Shown here piece by piece: positions 8,019 through 16,802 of a stretch of 44,766 nt of DNA. The notes under the pieces are model-generated. The model saw only the letters and a list, made by a program, of their open reading frames with translations. It searched no databases and had not been told where the DNA came from. The DNA is from Allobosea sp. (GTDB lineage: Bacteria > Pseudomonadota > Alphaproteobacteria > Rhizobiales > Beijerinckiaceae): NCBI RefSeq assembly GCF_030694325.1, contig NZ_JAUXYO010000045.1:1-44766 (forward strand), in the 5' to 3' direction. Positions within the stretch are counted from its first letter, which is position 1. Each line of letters starts with the position of its first letter. The position numbers were made by a program, and so were the translations under genes.

Positions 8019-10254
8019 GCGCCTCAAGGCCCCGCCCGGCGTCGGCGTGCCGATCCTCCAGATCGCCGGCCTCAACGTGTTCTATGGGCGCTCCCATGCG
8101 CTGCAGGGCGTCGACCTCACCCTCCAGAGCGGCGTGCTCTCGGTGGTCGGCCGCAACGGCATGGGCAAGACGACCATGTGCAAGGCGATCATGGGGCTGG
8201 TGCCGGTCAGCTCCGGCTCGATCCGCTTCTTCGGCGAGGAGATCGCGGGGCGCAGCCCGGCCGAGATCGCGCGGCTCGGCATCGGCTATGTGCCGCAGGG
8301 GCGTCGGCTCTGGCGCTCGCTCACGGTCGACGAGCATCTGCGGCTGATGCAGCGCTCCAAGCGCGGGGCCTGGACGCCGGAACGGATCTACGAGGCCTTC
8401 CCGCGGCTGGCGGAGCGCCGCAACAATGGCGGCGCGCAGCTTTCGGGCGGCGAACAGCAGATGCTGGCGATCAGCCGGGCGCTGCTGATGAATCCGCGCC
8501 TGCTGATCATGGACGAGCCGACGGAGGGGCTCGCGCCGGTCATCGTCGCCCATGTCGAGGAGATGCTGGTGCGTCTCGCCGATCAGGGCGACGTGGCCAT
8601 CCTCGTCATCGAACAGAATATCGGCGTCGCGACCGAAATGTCGGACCCGGTCGCCATCATGGTCAATGGCCGGATCAACCGCATCATCGCCTCCGCGACG
8701 CTGGCCGGCGACCGCGACCTGCAGCAGCGCCTGCTGGGCGTCGGCCGGCACAGCCACGACGAAACCGATGGCGCACCCGAACCCGCGGAGACGTCGGAGA
8801 GCGGGACGGTCCCTGCCCCGCCGAGCGGTCCGATGCGGGTCTACAACGCCAATCCGGTCATGCCGACGCGCTGGTCGCAGCCCGTCCCGGCGGCGCGGAT
8901 CGAGGCGCAGGCGCGAACGATCTCGCGCCCGACGCTGGCGACGCGCGACGGCGCCCGGGTCGCGGACGGCCGGCGCCATGCGCCCTCGGGCAGCGGCGAG
9001 CCGCATGTCGTCGTCGTCGGCACGCTCGACACCAAGGGTGAAGAGCTGCGCTTCATCCGCGATCTCGTCCAGGCCGACGGCGTGCGTGCGCGGCTCGTCG
9101 ACATCTCGACCTCGGGCCGCAGCGCCGGGGGCGACGTCACCCCGCAGGAGATCGCGCTCGCCCATCCGCGGGGCTCGACCGGCATCGCGTCCGGCGACCG
9201 CGGGGCGGCCGTGGCGGCGATGACGGAGGCGTTCAAGGCCTGGCTGCCGCGCCAGCAGGGCGTTCTCGGCGTGATCTCGGCCGGCGGCTCGGGGGCGACC
9301 GCGATGGTGACGCCCGCGATGCAGGCCCTGCCGATCGGCCTGCCGAAGCTGATGATCTCGACCATGGCTTCGGGCGATGTCGCTGCTTATGTCGGCGCCG
9401 CCGACATCACCATGATGCCTGCCGTCACCGATGTGCAGGGGATCAACCGGGTCTCGCGGCTGGTGCTCGGAAACGGGGCGCGGGCAATGGCCGCCATGGC
9501 CAAAGCGCGGCTGGCGGAGCTGACCAGGCCCGCGACGACGCGGCGCACCGAGCCCGAAAAGCCGCTCGTCGGGCTCACCATGTTCGGTGTGACGACGCCT
9601 TGCGTGCAGCAGGTCTCGCGGCTGCTGGAGGCCGACTGGGAGCCGCTCGTCTTCCATGCCACCGGCACGGGCGGGCGGGCGCTGGAGAAGCTGGTCGATT
9701 CCGGGCTGGTCGGCGCCATCATCGACGTTTCGACCACCGAGATCTGCGACATGATGATGGGCGGCTTCCTGCCGGCGACGGAGGACCGCTTCGGCGCGAT
9801 CATCCGCACGCGCATCCCCAATGTCGGTTCCGTCGGCGCGCTCGACATGGTCAATTTCTTCGCGCCGGAGACGGTGCCGGAGCGCTATCGCGGCCGCAAT
9901 CTCTACCCGCACAACCCGCAGATCACGCTGATGCGAACGACGGCGGACGAGAATGCGCGGATGGGGCGGTGGATCGGCGAGCGGCTGAACCTGATGGAGG
10001 GGCCGGTGCGCTTCCTCCTGCCCGAGCGCGGCGTGTCGGCGCTCGATGCGCCCGGCCAGCCGTTCCATGACCCCGCTGCCGACGCCGCCCTGTTCCAGGC
10101 GCTGGAGCAGACCGTGCGGCAGACGCCGACGCGGCGGCTGATCCGCTGTCCCCATCACATCAACGACCCGGCCTTCGCGGCCGCCCTCGTGCAGCAGTTC
10201 CGCACGCTGCATGCCGGGCGCCGGCGCGAGCGGGCCAATGGAGGCCGGGCATGA
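8011..10254 (+). CDS. LivF-type ABC ATPase fused to a Tm-1-like/UPF0261 domain
   Basis: Preferred start is the ATG at 8011 (747 aa), five bases after GGAGG; an in-frame ATG at 7996 is possible. Residues 1 to about 245 are a LivF ATPase: Walker [10 protein letters not shown] (47-55), signature [16 protein letters not shown], Walker [12 protein letters not shown] and VIEQN. After a polar Pro/Glu-rich linker, residues from about 330 to 735 form a full UPF0261 (Tm-1-like ATP-binding) domain: [58 protein letters not shown] and the ending [18 protein letters not shown]0261 proteins are usually separate and sit next to a PEP-hydrolase-family gene, as happens here. No stop or frameshift separates the halves, so this is a true fusion. 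The function of the second domain is unknown. Confidence 0.9.
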   Translation: MAERLKAPPGVGVPILQIAGLNVFYGRSHALQGVDLTLQSGVLSVVGRNGMGKTTMCKAIMGLVPVSSGSIRFFGEEIAGRSPAEIARLGIGYVPQGRRLWRSLTVDEHLRLMQRSKRGAWTPERIYEAFPRLAERRNNGGAQLSGGEQQMLAISRALLMNPRLLIMDEPTEGLAPVIVAHVEEMLVRLADQGDVAILVIEQNIGVATEMSDPVAIMVNGRINRIIASATLAGDRDLQQRLLGVGRHSHDETDGAPEPAETSESGTVPAPPSGPMRVYNANPVMPTRWSQPVPAARIEAQARTISRPTLATRDGARVADGRRHAPSGSGEPHVVVVGTLDTKGEELRFIRDLVQADGVRARLVDISTSGRSAGGDVTPQEIALAHPRGSTGIASGDRGAAVAAMTEAFKAWLPRQQGVLGVISAGGSGATAMVTPAMQALPIGLPKLMISTMASGDVAAYVGAADITMMPAVTDVQGINRVSRLVLGNGARAMAAMAKARLAELTRPATTRRTEPEKPLVGLTMFGVTTPCVQQVSRLLEADWEPLVFHATGTGGRALEKLVDSGLVGAIIDVSTTEICDMMMGGFLPATEDRFGAIIRTRIPNVGSVGALDMVNFFAPETVPERYRGRNLYPHNPQITLMRTTADENARMGRWIGERLNLMEGPVRFLLPERGVSALDAPGQPFHDPAADAALFQALEQTVRQTPTRRLIRCPHHINDPAFAAALVQQFRTLHAGRRRERANGGRA

Positions 10255-10272
10255 GCACCTCTGCAACCGTTC

Positions 10273-10355
10273 CGTCATTGCGAGCGCAGCGAAGCCAGCC
10301 AGGGGCGGCAGCGCTCGACGTCCCCCTGGATGGCTTCGCTGCGCTCGCAATGACG
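10273..10355. repeat. Palindromic intergenic repeat, GTCATTGCGAG type
   Basis: Perfect 25-bp inverted repeats (10273-10297 and 10331-10355), beginning CGTCATTGCGAGCG and ending CGCTCGCAATGACG, enclose a 33-bp loop. It occupies the gap between the fusion gene and the PEP-hydrolase-family gene. Sequences of this kind are dispersed REP-like elements in many Proteobacteria. In RNA it would form a strong hairpin inside the operon transcript. Confidence 0.8.
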
Positions 10356-10396
10356 GCGAGACAATCGCGCCGCTTCATCGATGGGGAACCGAGCGC

Positions 10397-11290
10397 ATGA
10401 CGTTCGACAAGAAGAGCCTGCTGAAGCGCTTCCGGACGATGGTGAAGGCGGGCGAGCCGATCGTCGGCGGCGGCGCGGGCACCGGGCTTTCCGCAAAATG
10501 CGAGGAGGCCGGCGGGATCGACCTCATCGTCATCTACAATTCCGGCCGCTACCGCATGGCCGGCCGCGGCTCGCTGTCGGGCATGATGCCCTATGGCGAC
10601 GCCAATGCGATCGTCATGGAGATGGCGGCGGAGGTGCTGCCCGTGGTGAAGGCCACCCCGGTGATCGCCGGTGTCTGCGGCACCGATCCGTTCCGCCGGA
10701 TGGACGTCTTCCTCGACGAGGTCGCGCGGATCGGCTTCGCCGGCGTGCAGAACTTCCCGACCGTCGGGCTGATCGACGGCGTCTTCCGCAAGAACCTCGA
10801 AGAGACCGGCATGGGCTACGGCCTCGAGGTCGAGATGATCCGTCTCGCCAACGCCAAAGGCCTGCTGACGACGCCTTACGTCTTCTGCGAGGCGGATGCG
10901 CGCGCCATGGCCGAGGCCGGAGCCGACATCATCGTCTGCCATCTCGGGTTGACCATGGGCGGCGCGATCGGCGCCGAGACGGCGCTCAAGCTCGCCGACT
11001 GCCCGGCGCTGGTCGATGCCTGGGCCGCCGCCGCGCTCGCGGTCAAGAAGGACGCGCTCATCCTCGTGCATGGCGGCCCGGTCGCCGAGCCGGCGGATGC
11101 CGACTTCATCATGAAGCACACGCAGCACTGCCACGGCTTCTACGGGGCGTCCTCGATGGAGCGCCTGCCGGTCGAGGTCGCGATCCGCGACCAGACGCGG
11201 GCCTTCAAGCGCATAGGGCGGGCGGGTGGAGCCAGCAAGGCGAAGGCGACAAAGCCGGCGCGCAAGACCGGCAAGGCAGCAAAGCCATGA
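10397..11290 (+). CDS. Phosphoenolpyruvate hydrolase family (TIM-barrel) protein
   Basis: 297 residues from the ATG of [12 protein letters not shown], placed just after the intergenic repeat; the longer frame upstream reads through that repeat. The sequence fits the predicted TIM-barrel PEP_hydrolase/IGPS-like family: [86 protein letters not shown] and [12 protein letters not shown]. Members sit beside Tm-1-like/UPF0261 proteins, which here are fused to LivF directly upstream. Biochemical function of the pair is not established. The last 25 residues are a Lys/Ala-rich tail ([18 protein letters not shown]) not expected for the core fold. Confidence 0.88.
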   Translation: MTFDKKSLLKRFRTMVKAGEPIVGGGAGTGLSAKCEEAGGIDLIVIYNSGRYRMAGRGSLSGMMPYGDANAIVMEMAAEVLPVVKATPVIAGVCGTDPFRRMDVFLDEVARIGFAGVQNFPTVGLIDGVFRKNLEETGMGYGLEVEMIRLANAKGLLTTPYVFCEADARAMAEAGADIIVCHLGLTMGGAIGAETALKLADCPALVDAWAAAALAVKKDALILVHGGPVAEPADADFIMKHTQHCHGFYGASSMERLPVEVAIRDQTRAFKRIGRAGGASKAKATKPARKTGKAAKP

Positions 11291-11309
11291 GAAGGCGGCC
11301 ACCACTCTC

Positions 11310-11427
11310 AGCCCTCATCCTGAGGAGCCGCGAAGCGGCGTGTCGAAGGACGATCCAGGAGGCTCCGGAGATAGCTGGACCATCCTTCGAGACGCGCTCC
11401 TGCGGAGCGCTCCTCAGGATGAGGGCT
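11310..11427. repeat. Palindromic intergenic repeat, CCTCATCCTGAGGAGC type
   Basis: Perfect 19-bp arms, AGCCCTCATCCTGAGGAGC (11310-11328) and its reverse complement (11409-11427). A second inner pairing of TCGAAGGA with TCCTTCGA type sequence lies within. It fills the gap before the SPFH gene. Same family as the element at 20520-20628. Confidence 0.8.
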
Positions 11428-11474
11428 CAGGGGCAGGCGCCGGCCGAGCGTGACACCGACGGGAGGATGAGGAC

Positions 11475-14378
11475 ATGACGGGACAGCTGATCGGATCGCT
11501 GATCCTCTGGCTGATCGTGGCGGTGATCGTCATCGCCATTGTCGTCTATCTGGTGAACTGGCTGTATCGGCGCTCGTCGAAGGAGGTCTCCTTCGTCCGT
11601 ACCGGCCTGTTCGGCGAGCGGGTGGTGATCAATGGCGGCGCCTTCGTGCTGCCGATCATCCATGACGTCACGCCCGTCAACATGAACGTGCTGCAGCTCG
11701 CGGTGACGCGCGCCAGCAACGATGCGCTGATCACGCGCGACCGGATGCGCGTCGACATCGACGCGGAATTCTATGTCCGCGTGAAGCCGGAGCGGGATTC
11801 CGTCTCCATCGCCGCCGCGACGCTGGGCCGCCGCACGCTCCAGCCCGACCAGCTCCACGCGCTTCTCTCCGGCAAGTTCATCTCGGCGCTGCGCACCGTC
11901 GCCTCCGAAATGACGATGGAGGAGATGCATGAGCAGCGCGGGATGTATGTCCAGCGCGTCAAGGAAGCGGCCGCCGAAGCGCTCGATCAGAACGGCCTGC
12001 TGCTGGAGTCGGTCGCGCTCACCGACCTCGACCAGACCGACCTGCAGTATTTCAACCCGTCGAACCGCTTCGACGCCGCCGGCCTGACGCGGATCATCGA
12101 GGAGATCGAGGACAAGCGGAAGCTGCGCAACGACATCGAGCAGGACTCGATGATCCGCATCCGCACCCGCAATCTCGAGGCGGAGCGCCAGGCGCTCGAC
12201 ATCGAGCGCGACAGCGAGGCGGCGCGGCTCGAACAGCAGCGCGAGATCGAGATCAAGCGCGCCGTGCAGCGCGCCGAGGTGGCGCGCGAGCGCGCCGCGC
12301 GCGACACCGAAGCCGAGCAGGCGCAGATCCTCGCCCGCGAGGAGATCGAGAAGTCGCGCATCTCCAACGAGCGCGCGATCAGCGAGGCGCGCATCGCCTC
12401 CGAACGCGACATCCGCCAGCAGGAGATCGCGCGCACGCAGGCCGTGGAAGAGGCCGAGATCGCCTCGCGCGAGCTGATCGAGAAGGCCCGCATCGCCAAT
12501 GAGCAGGCGATCAGCGCGGCGCGAATCGCCTCCGAGCGCGACATCCGCCAGAAGGAAATCGAGCGCGCGCAGACGCTCGAAGCCGCCGAGATCGCGGCGC
12601 GGGAGGCGACCGAGAAGGCGCGCATCCTGCAGGAAACCGCGATCAGCGCCGAGCGCATCATCCGTGAGCAGGAGATCCGCAACCGCGAGATCGAACGCAC
12701 CCGCATGCTCGACCAGGAGGACATCGCCGCGCGGGAGGCGGTCGACACCGCCCGCATCGGCCAGGAGGAGCGCGTCCGCGCCCTCGGCATCGCCCGCAAC
12801 CGCGCCCTCGACGAGGCCGAGATCGCCGCCCGAGAGGCGGTCGAGAAGGCCCGCATCGCCCAGGAGAACGTGCTGACGGCCGAGCGCATCGCGCTCGATC
12901 AGCGCAAGCGCCTGCTGGAGATCGAGCAGACCGAAACGATCGAGGCGGCCGAGATCGCGGCGCGCGAGAGCGTCGAGAAGGCGCGCATCAGCCAGGAGCG
13001 GACGGTCGCCAGCGAGCGCATCCGCCGCGACGAAGAGGTCCGCAATCTCGAGATCGCCCGCAACCAGGCGATCGATACCGCCGAGATCGCCGCCCGAGAG
13101 GCAACGGAAGCCGCGCGCATCGCCCAGGAGAAGGTCGTCGCCGCCGAACGGATCGCGGCGGAACTCGCCACGAAGGAGCTGGAGATCCGCCGCAACGCCG
13201 ATCTCGACTCAGCCGAGCTGAAGCGCCGCGACACCGTCGAGCGCCAGCGCATCGCCACCGAACTCAAACTGGACGAGGAGCGCATCGACGCGGTCAAGTC
13301 GCGCGAGATGCTGCAGATCGCCCAGAAGAAGGCGGTCGAGGTCGCGGAAGAAGATCGCGCCATCGTGCTCGCCGCCAAGCGGGTCGAGCGCACCGACGCC
13401 GACAGCGCGCTGCGCCAGGCCGAGATCGCCGCGAAGCAGCAGGTCGAGTCCGTCGACATCGTCCGCGAGCAGGCGCTCGAGGCCGCCCGGATCGAGCGCC
13501 GGCGTGCGCTGGAGCAGCTCGAGATCGCCCGGACGCAGGCGCTGCAGGAAGCGCAGATCGCCTCCAACGAGGAGGTCGAGCGGGCGCGCATCTCGTCGGA
13601 CCGCGGGCTCGACGAAGCCCGTGTCGGGCGCCAGCGCGAGCTGCGCAAGCTGGAGATCGCCCGCGAGCGCGATGTCGAGGCGGCCGCCATGGACAAGGCG
13701 ATCGCGCTCTACACCAAGTCCCTGGAGGAATCCGCCGCCCAGGCCAATGCCGAGAGCGCCCGCGCCAAGGCTGTCGAGGCCGAGGAACAGGTCAAGACCA
13801 TCCGAGAGAGCGAAGGCGCCAAGCGTCGCAAGACGGTCGAGGTGTTGCTCGCCGAGAAGGCGGCGGAGGAATCCAACATCGCCGCCGCGGCCGACAAGGT
13901 GCGCCGCACCGTCGAGGCCGAGGCCCAGAAGCTGCTCTACGAGGCCGAGAACGTGCTCAGCGACGGCGCCCGCTACGGGCTGTTCCGGCGCCGCCTGCTC
14001 GACAAGATCGAGGGCATTGTGCGCGAGAGCGTCAAGCCGATGGAGAAGATCGAGGGCATCCGCATCCTCCATGTCGACGGGCTCGCCGGGATCGGTGGCA
14101 GTGGCGGCGGGGTCGGCGGTGCCGCCCGCTCGCCGACCGACGAGGTCATCGAGTCGGCGCTGCGCTACCGCGTCCAGGCGCCGATGATCGACCAGGTGCT
14201 GAAGGAGATCGGCATCGAGGGCGGCAACCTCGCCAAGATGGGCGGGCTGATGCGCGAGGCTTCCGACATGCAGCGCGTCGCCAAGGATGCCCAGCCGGCG
14301 AAGCCGAAGGGCAGCGGCGATACGAAGGCCGGTGGTGAGGGCCCTGCCCCCGAAGCCGGCCCCGGCAAGACCTCCTGA
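11475..14378 (+). CDS. SPFH/flotillin-like membrane protein with a very long repetitive coiled coil
   Basis: 967 residues. A single membrane segment lies at about residues 5-27 (IGSLILWLIVAVIVIAIVVY). An SPFH/Band-7 domain follows, roughly 35-200 (GERVVINGGAFVLPIIHDVTPVNMNVL, ITRDRMRVDIDAEFYVRV, LSGKFISALRTVASEMTMEEM). Residues about 210-860 are an uninterrupted charged coiled coil rich in EIAAREA, ARIAQE and AERI motifs, including six tandem units of about 44 residues. The end has a glycine patch (GIGGSGGGVGGAA), a short globular region and a Pro/Gly/Lys tail. Flotillins scaffold membrane microdomains; typical bacterial ones are 500-700 residues. It lies inside the transporter/hydroxylase gene block, only 12 bp before the next gene, so a role in assembling that system at the membrane is possible but unproven. 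Confidence 0.88.
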   Translation: MTGQLIGSLILWLIVAVIVIAIVVYLVNWLYRRSSKEVSFVRTGLFGERVVINGGAFVLPIIHDVTPVNMNVLQLAVTRASNDALITRDRMRVDIDAEFYVRVKPERDSVSIAAATLGRRTLQPDQLHALLSGKFISALRTVASEMTMEEMHEQRGMYVQRVKEAAAEALDQNGLLLESVALTDLDQTDLQYFNPSNRFDAAGLTRIIEEIEDKRKLRNDIEQDSMIRIRTRNLEAERQALDIERDSEAARLEQQREIEIKRAVQRAEVARERAARDTEAEQAQILAREEIEKSRISNERAISEARIASERDIRQQEIARTQAVEEAEIASRELIEKARIANEQAISAARIASERDIRQKEIERAQTLEAAEIAAREATEKARILQETAISAERIIREQEIRNREIERTRMLDQEDIAAREAVDTARIGQEERVRALGIARNRALDEAEIAAREAVEKARIAQENVLTAERIALDQRKRLLEIEQTETIEAAEIAARESVEKARISQERTVASERIRRDEEVRNLEIARNQAIDTAEIAAREATEAARIAQEKVVAAERIAAELATKELEIRRNADLDSAELKRRDTVERQRIATELKLDEERIDAVKSREMLQIAQKKAVEVAEEDRAIVLAAKRVERTDADSALRQAEIAAKQQVESVDIVREQALEAARIERRRALEQLEIARTQALQEAQIASNEEVERARISSDRGLDEARVGRQRELRKLEIARERDVEAAAMDKAIALYTKSLEESAAQANAESARAKAVEAEEQVKTIRESEGAKRRKTVEVLLAEKAAEESNIAAAADKVRRTVEAEAQKLLYEAENVLSDGARYGLFRRRLLDKIEGIVRESVKPMEKIEGIRILHVDGLAGIGGSGGGVGGAARSPTDEVIESALRYRVQAPMIDQVLKEIGIEGGNLAKMGGLMREASDMQRVAKDAQPAKPKGSGDTKAGGEGPAPEAGPGKTS
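12336..13094 (+). repeat. Tandem 132-bp coding repeats (44-residue, four-hendecad units) in the SPFH gene
   Basis: Residues 288-540 of the SPFH protein break into units beginning RExxEKxRI: 288-331, 332-375, 376-419, 420-452, 453-496 and 497-540. All are 44 residues except the fourth, which is 33 and lacks one 11-residue block. Each unit is four 11-residue hendecads, for example REEIEKSRISN / ERAISEARIAS / ERDIRQQEIAR / TQAVEEAEIAS. A degenerate seventh unit follows. The DNA repeats are diverged. Confidence 0.8.
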
Positions 14379-14390
14379 GGCTTAAAGCTC

Positions 14391-14828
14391 ATGGCCCGCG
14401 TCTACGTCTCCAGCGTCATCTCCGCCCCCGCCGCCAAGGTCTGGGCCCGCGTGCGCGATTTCAACGGCCTGCCGAACTGGCATCCGCGCATCGCCGAAAG
14501 CCGGATCGAAAACGGCGAGCCCGCCGACAAGGTCGGCTGCATCCGCGCCTTCTCGCTGCGCAGCGGCGATCGCCTGCGCGAGCAGCTGCTGGGTCTCTCC
14601 GACTACGACATGTTCTGCACCTATTCGATCCTGGATTCGCCGATGCCGCTGACGAACTACGTCGCGACGCTGCGGCTGACGCCGATCACCGACCAGGAGC
14701 GCACCTTCATCGAATGGTCGGCCGATTTCGACTGCGCGCCGGAGCGCGAGGCGGAACTGGTCGAGGGCATCGGCACCAACGTCTTCCAGGGCGGATTCGA
14801 CGCCCTCAAGCGCGCATTCGGGGGATGA
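14391..14828 (+). CDS. SRPBCC (CoxG/START-like) family protein, first of tandem pair
   Basis: 145 residues with the SRPBCC hydrophobic-pocket fold. The opening VYVSSVISAPAAKVWARVRDFNGLPNWHPRIAES is the common polyketide-cyclase/CoxG start, and the long C-terminal helix is EAELVEGIGTNVFQGGFDALK. CoxG-type proteins occur in carbon monoxide dehydrogenase-like clusters, where they are linked to enzyme maturation or membrane attachment. This gene sits directly before the hydroxylase subunit genes, 3 bp from a second copy of the same family. A lipid- or substrate-binding role is the alternative. Confidence 0.82.
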   Translation: MARVYVSSVISAPAAKVWARVRDFNGLPNWHPRIAESRIENGEPADKVGCIRAFSLRSGDRLREQLLGLSDYDMFCTYSILDSPMPLTNYVATLRLTPITDQERTFIEWSADFDCAPEREAELVEGIGTNVFQGGFDALKRAFGG

Positions 14829-14831
14829 GGC

Positions 14832-15284
14832 ATGCCTCACGTCGTCCGCAGCACGATCATCGACGCGCCCGTCGACCTGCTCTGGTCGGTGCTGCGCGAC
14901 TTCAACGGCCATGACCGCTGGCACCCGATCGTCGCGAGGAGCGAGATCGAGCGCGGCCACCCGTCCGACAGGATCGGCTGCGTGCGCCGGTTCTGGCTGC
15001 AGGACGGTAGTGAATTGCGCGAGCAGCTCCTCACGCTCTCGGACCTCGAAATGACCTTCAGCTACTGCCTGCTGGACACGCCGATCCCGCTCTTCAACTA
15101 CGTCGCCCATGTCCGGCTTTTACCGGTGACCGACGGCAACCGCGCCTTCTGGCACTGGGAGAGCCGCTTCACCACGCCGCGAGGCCGCGAGGCGGAACTG
15201 GCGCGCATCGTCGGCGACGAGGTCTACACCAACGGCATCGAGGCGGTTCGCCGCCTGCCGGAACTCGCGCGGGAGGCGGTCTGA
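14832..15284 (+). CDS. SRPBCC (CoxG/START-like) family protein, second of tandem pair
   Basis: 150 residues, clearly paralogous to the preceding gene. Shared features are ...IDAPVDLLWSVLRDFNGHDRWHPIVARSEIE, IGCVRRFWLQDGSELREQLLTLSD, YCLLDTPIPLFNYVA and the C-terminal helix. The ATG follows GATGAGGC and is 3 bp after the previous stop. The next gene starts 1 bp after its stop, so it is tightly coupled to the FAD subunit. The two copies have diverged substantially, suggesting different partners or ligands rather than a recent duplication. Confidence 0.82.
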   Translation: MPHVVRSTIIDAPVDLLWSVLRDFNGHDRWHPIVARSEIERGHPSDRIGCVRRFWLQDGSELREQLLTLSDLEMTFSYCLLDTPIPLFNYVAHVRLLPVTDGNRAFWHWESRFTTPRGREAELARIVGDEVYTNGIEAVRRLPELAREAV

Positions 15285-15285
15285 C

Positions 15286-16107
15286 ATGCTGGCTGTGAGA
15301 AGCTGCGCGACGCTGTCAGAAGCCGCCAGCATCCTGTCCGGAGACCGGCAGGCGGTGCTGGTCGGCGGCGGCACGCTGGTGATGCGCGACGTCAATGAGG
15401 GCCGGCTGACCGAGGGCACGCTGCTGCGCGTCACCGATCCGGCCTTCCGGCGGATCGAGGCCCATGGGGCCCGCATCGAGCTCGGCGGCGGAGTCACGAT
15501 GGGTCAGATCCTGGCCAGCCGCGAGCTCGCCTTCCTGCACGCTCCAGCGCGTGCGATCGGCGGCCCCGCCGTGCGCAACATGGCGAGCGTCGGCGGCAAT
15601 CTCTTCGCACCCACGCCTTACGGCGATTTCACCGTGGCGCTGCTCGCGCTCGATGCGCAGGTCGTGGTGCAGTCCGGCTTCGGCAGCGGGCGGGCAACGC
15701 CGCTGGAGGAGTTCCTGGCGGCCCGAGAACGGATGGGGTCGGCGCTGGTCGGCGCGATCCAGTTTTCGCGACCGCCCAATCCGGCCGATTTCCACTTCCG
15801 CAAGATCAGCCGGATCAAGCCGAAGGGGATTTCGGTGCTGTCGATCGCAGCGCATCTTCCGCTGGCCGGCGGGCGGGTGAGCCAGGCGCGGGTGGCTTAT
15901 GGCGCGATGGCGCCGATGCCGGTCCGCGCGCGCGGCGTCGAGCGGGTGCTGGACGGCAAGGCGCTCGATGCCGCGGCCATCGCCGCGGCGAAACAGGCGG
16001 CGCTCGAAGGCTGCCGTCCCGCGACCGATGCGATCGCCAGCGAATGGTATCGCCGCGAGGTGCTGCCCGTTCATCTCGGCCGGCTGCTTGCCGGCGAGCC
16101 CCGCTGA
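15286..16107 (+). CDS. FAD-binding (medium) subunit of a CO dehydrogenase/xanthine dehydrogenase-type hydroxylase
   Basis: 273 residues of the CoxM/CutM/NdhF family. The two FAD-binding signatures are VLVGGGTLVMRD near residue 25 and RNMASVGGNLFAPTPYGD near 100. The C-terminal CO_deh_flav_C domain is seen in FRKISRIKPKGISVLSIAAHLPL and the later AYGAMAPMPVRARGVERVLDG. It passes electrons from the 2Fe-2S subunit to an acceptor. A GGGAGG ribosome site precedes the ATG. Order FAD, FeS, Mo subunit resembles cox and heterocycle-hydroxylase operons. Length is near the usual 270-290. Confidence 0.92.
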   Translation: MLAVRSCATLSEAASILSGDRQAVLVGGGTLVMRDVNEGRLTEGTLLRVTDPAFRRIEAHGARIELGGGVTMGQILASRELAFLHAPARAIGGPAVRNMASVGGNLFAPTPYGDFTVALLALDAQVVVQSGFGSGRATPLEEFLAARERMGSALVGAIQFSRPPNPADFHFRKISRIKPKGISVLSIAAHLPLAGGRVSQARVAYGAMAPMPVRARGVERVLDGKALDAAAIAAAKQAALEGCRPATDAIASEWYRREVLPVHLGRLLAGEPR

Positions 16108-16117
16108 GGAGCGCGCC

Positions 16118-16600
16118 ATGGCCAAGATTCCCGTCCAGTTTCGCCTCAACGGCACCGACCGCGCTGCCTTCGTCGATGCGCCGGAGACGCTGCTCAACAC
16201 GCTGCGCCGGAGCCTGGGCGACTTCGCCCCGAAATATGGCTGCGGCCAGGGCGCCTGCGGCGTCTGCACCGTGCTGATCGACGGCGAGCCGTATCTCTCC
16301 TGCCTGACCCTCTCAGTGGCCTGCGAGGGCCGGCAGGTCGAGACGGCCTCGGGCATGGCCGATGGACCCGATCTGCACCCTTTGCAGGCGCAGTTCATGG
16401 AGCATTTCGCCGCGCAGTGCGGGTTCTGCACGCCGGGCATGCTGACCGCGGGGCGCGCGCTGCTCGACCGGAACCCCAACCCCACCCGCGACGAGGTGAT
16501 CGAGGCGATCAGCGGCAACATCTGTCGCTGCACCGGCTACGAGCCCATCGTCGCCGCAATCCTCGCCGCCGCCGGCCCTCAAAGCGTGAGACGGGCATGA
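16118..16600 (+). CDS. 2Fe-2S (small) subunit of the molybdenum hydroxylase
   Basis: 160 residues from the ATG of MAKIPVQFRLNG, preceded by GAGGAG. All eight cluster ligands are present. The plant-ferredoxin-type set is C42, C47, C50 and C62 (CGQGACGVC...C) and the C-terminal set is C101, C104, C136 and C138 (CGFC, CRC). The protein matches CoxS/NdhS-type subunits in length and relays electrons from the Mo cofactor to FAD. Nothing is unusual in the sequence. It ends before an intergenic repeat that separates it from the Mo subunit gene. Confidence 0.94.
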   Translation: MAKIPVQFRLNGTDRAAFVDAPETLLNTLRRSLGDFAPKYGCGQGACGVCTVLIDGEPYLSCLTLSVACEGRQVETASGMADGPDLHPLQAQFMEHFAAQCGFCTPGMLTAGRALLDRNPNPTRDEVIEAISGNICRCTGYEPIVAAILAAAGPQSVRRA

Positions 16601-16622
16601 CGATGACACCTCAGGTCTCATG

Positions 16623-16770
16623 CGCGCCGTCATCCCGGCCAAGCCGCCCCCGGGTCCTGCCTTCGGCAGGCCCGAGGACAGGCTCCACGGCGCAGAGCCG
16701 GGATCCATGCCTGAGCCGTTCCGGAATGGATCCCGGGTCTTCGCTTCGCTGCGCCCGGGATGACGGCGCG
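16623..16770. repeat. Palindromic intergenic repeat, GTCATCCCGG type
   Basis: Outer arms CGCGCCGTCATCCCGG (16623-16638) and its perfect reverse complement (16755-16770). An inner perfect pair CCGGGATCCAT (16698-16708) / ATGGATCCCGG (16726-16736) lies inside. It sits between the 2Fe-2S and Mo subunit genes. Same family as 29553-29646. Confidence 0.8.
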
Positions 16771-16802
16771 GTTGGGGCGAACGGACCAAGGAGAACCCGG
16801 CT

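Noticed and set aside
7927-10350. 807-codon minus-strand ORF
   Set aside because: Antisense to the LivF-UPF0261 fusion. Repetitive Arg/Asp/His composition and no domain motif.
10251-10400. 49-codon ORF starting on the stop of the fusion gene
   Set aside because: Most of it is the palindromic repeat 10273-10355, and its reading is an accident of that repeat.
11987-13696. Two long minus-strand ORFs (300 and 265 codons) rich in Ser/Ala/Arg
   Set aside because: They mirror the repetitive coiled-coil coding region of the SPFH gene. Their repeats are the antisense of the hendecads.
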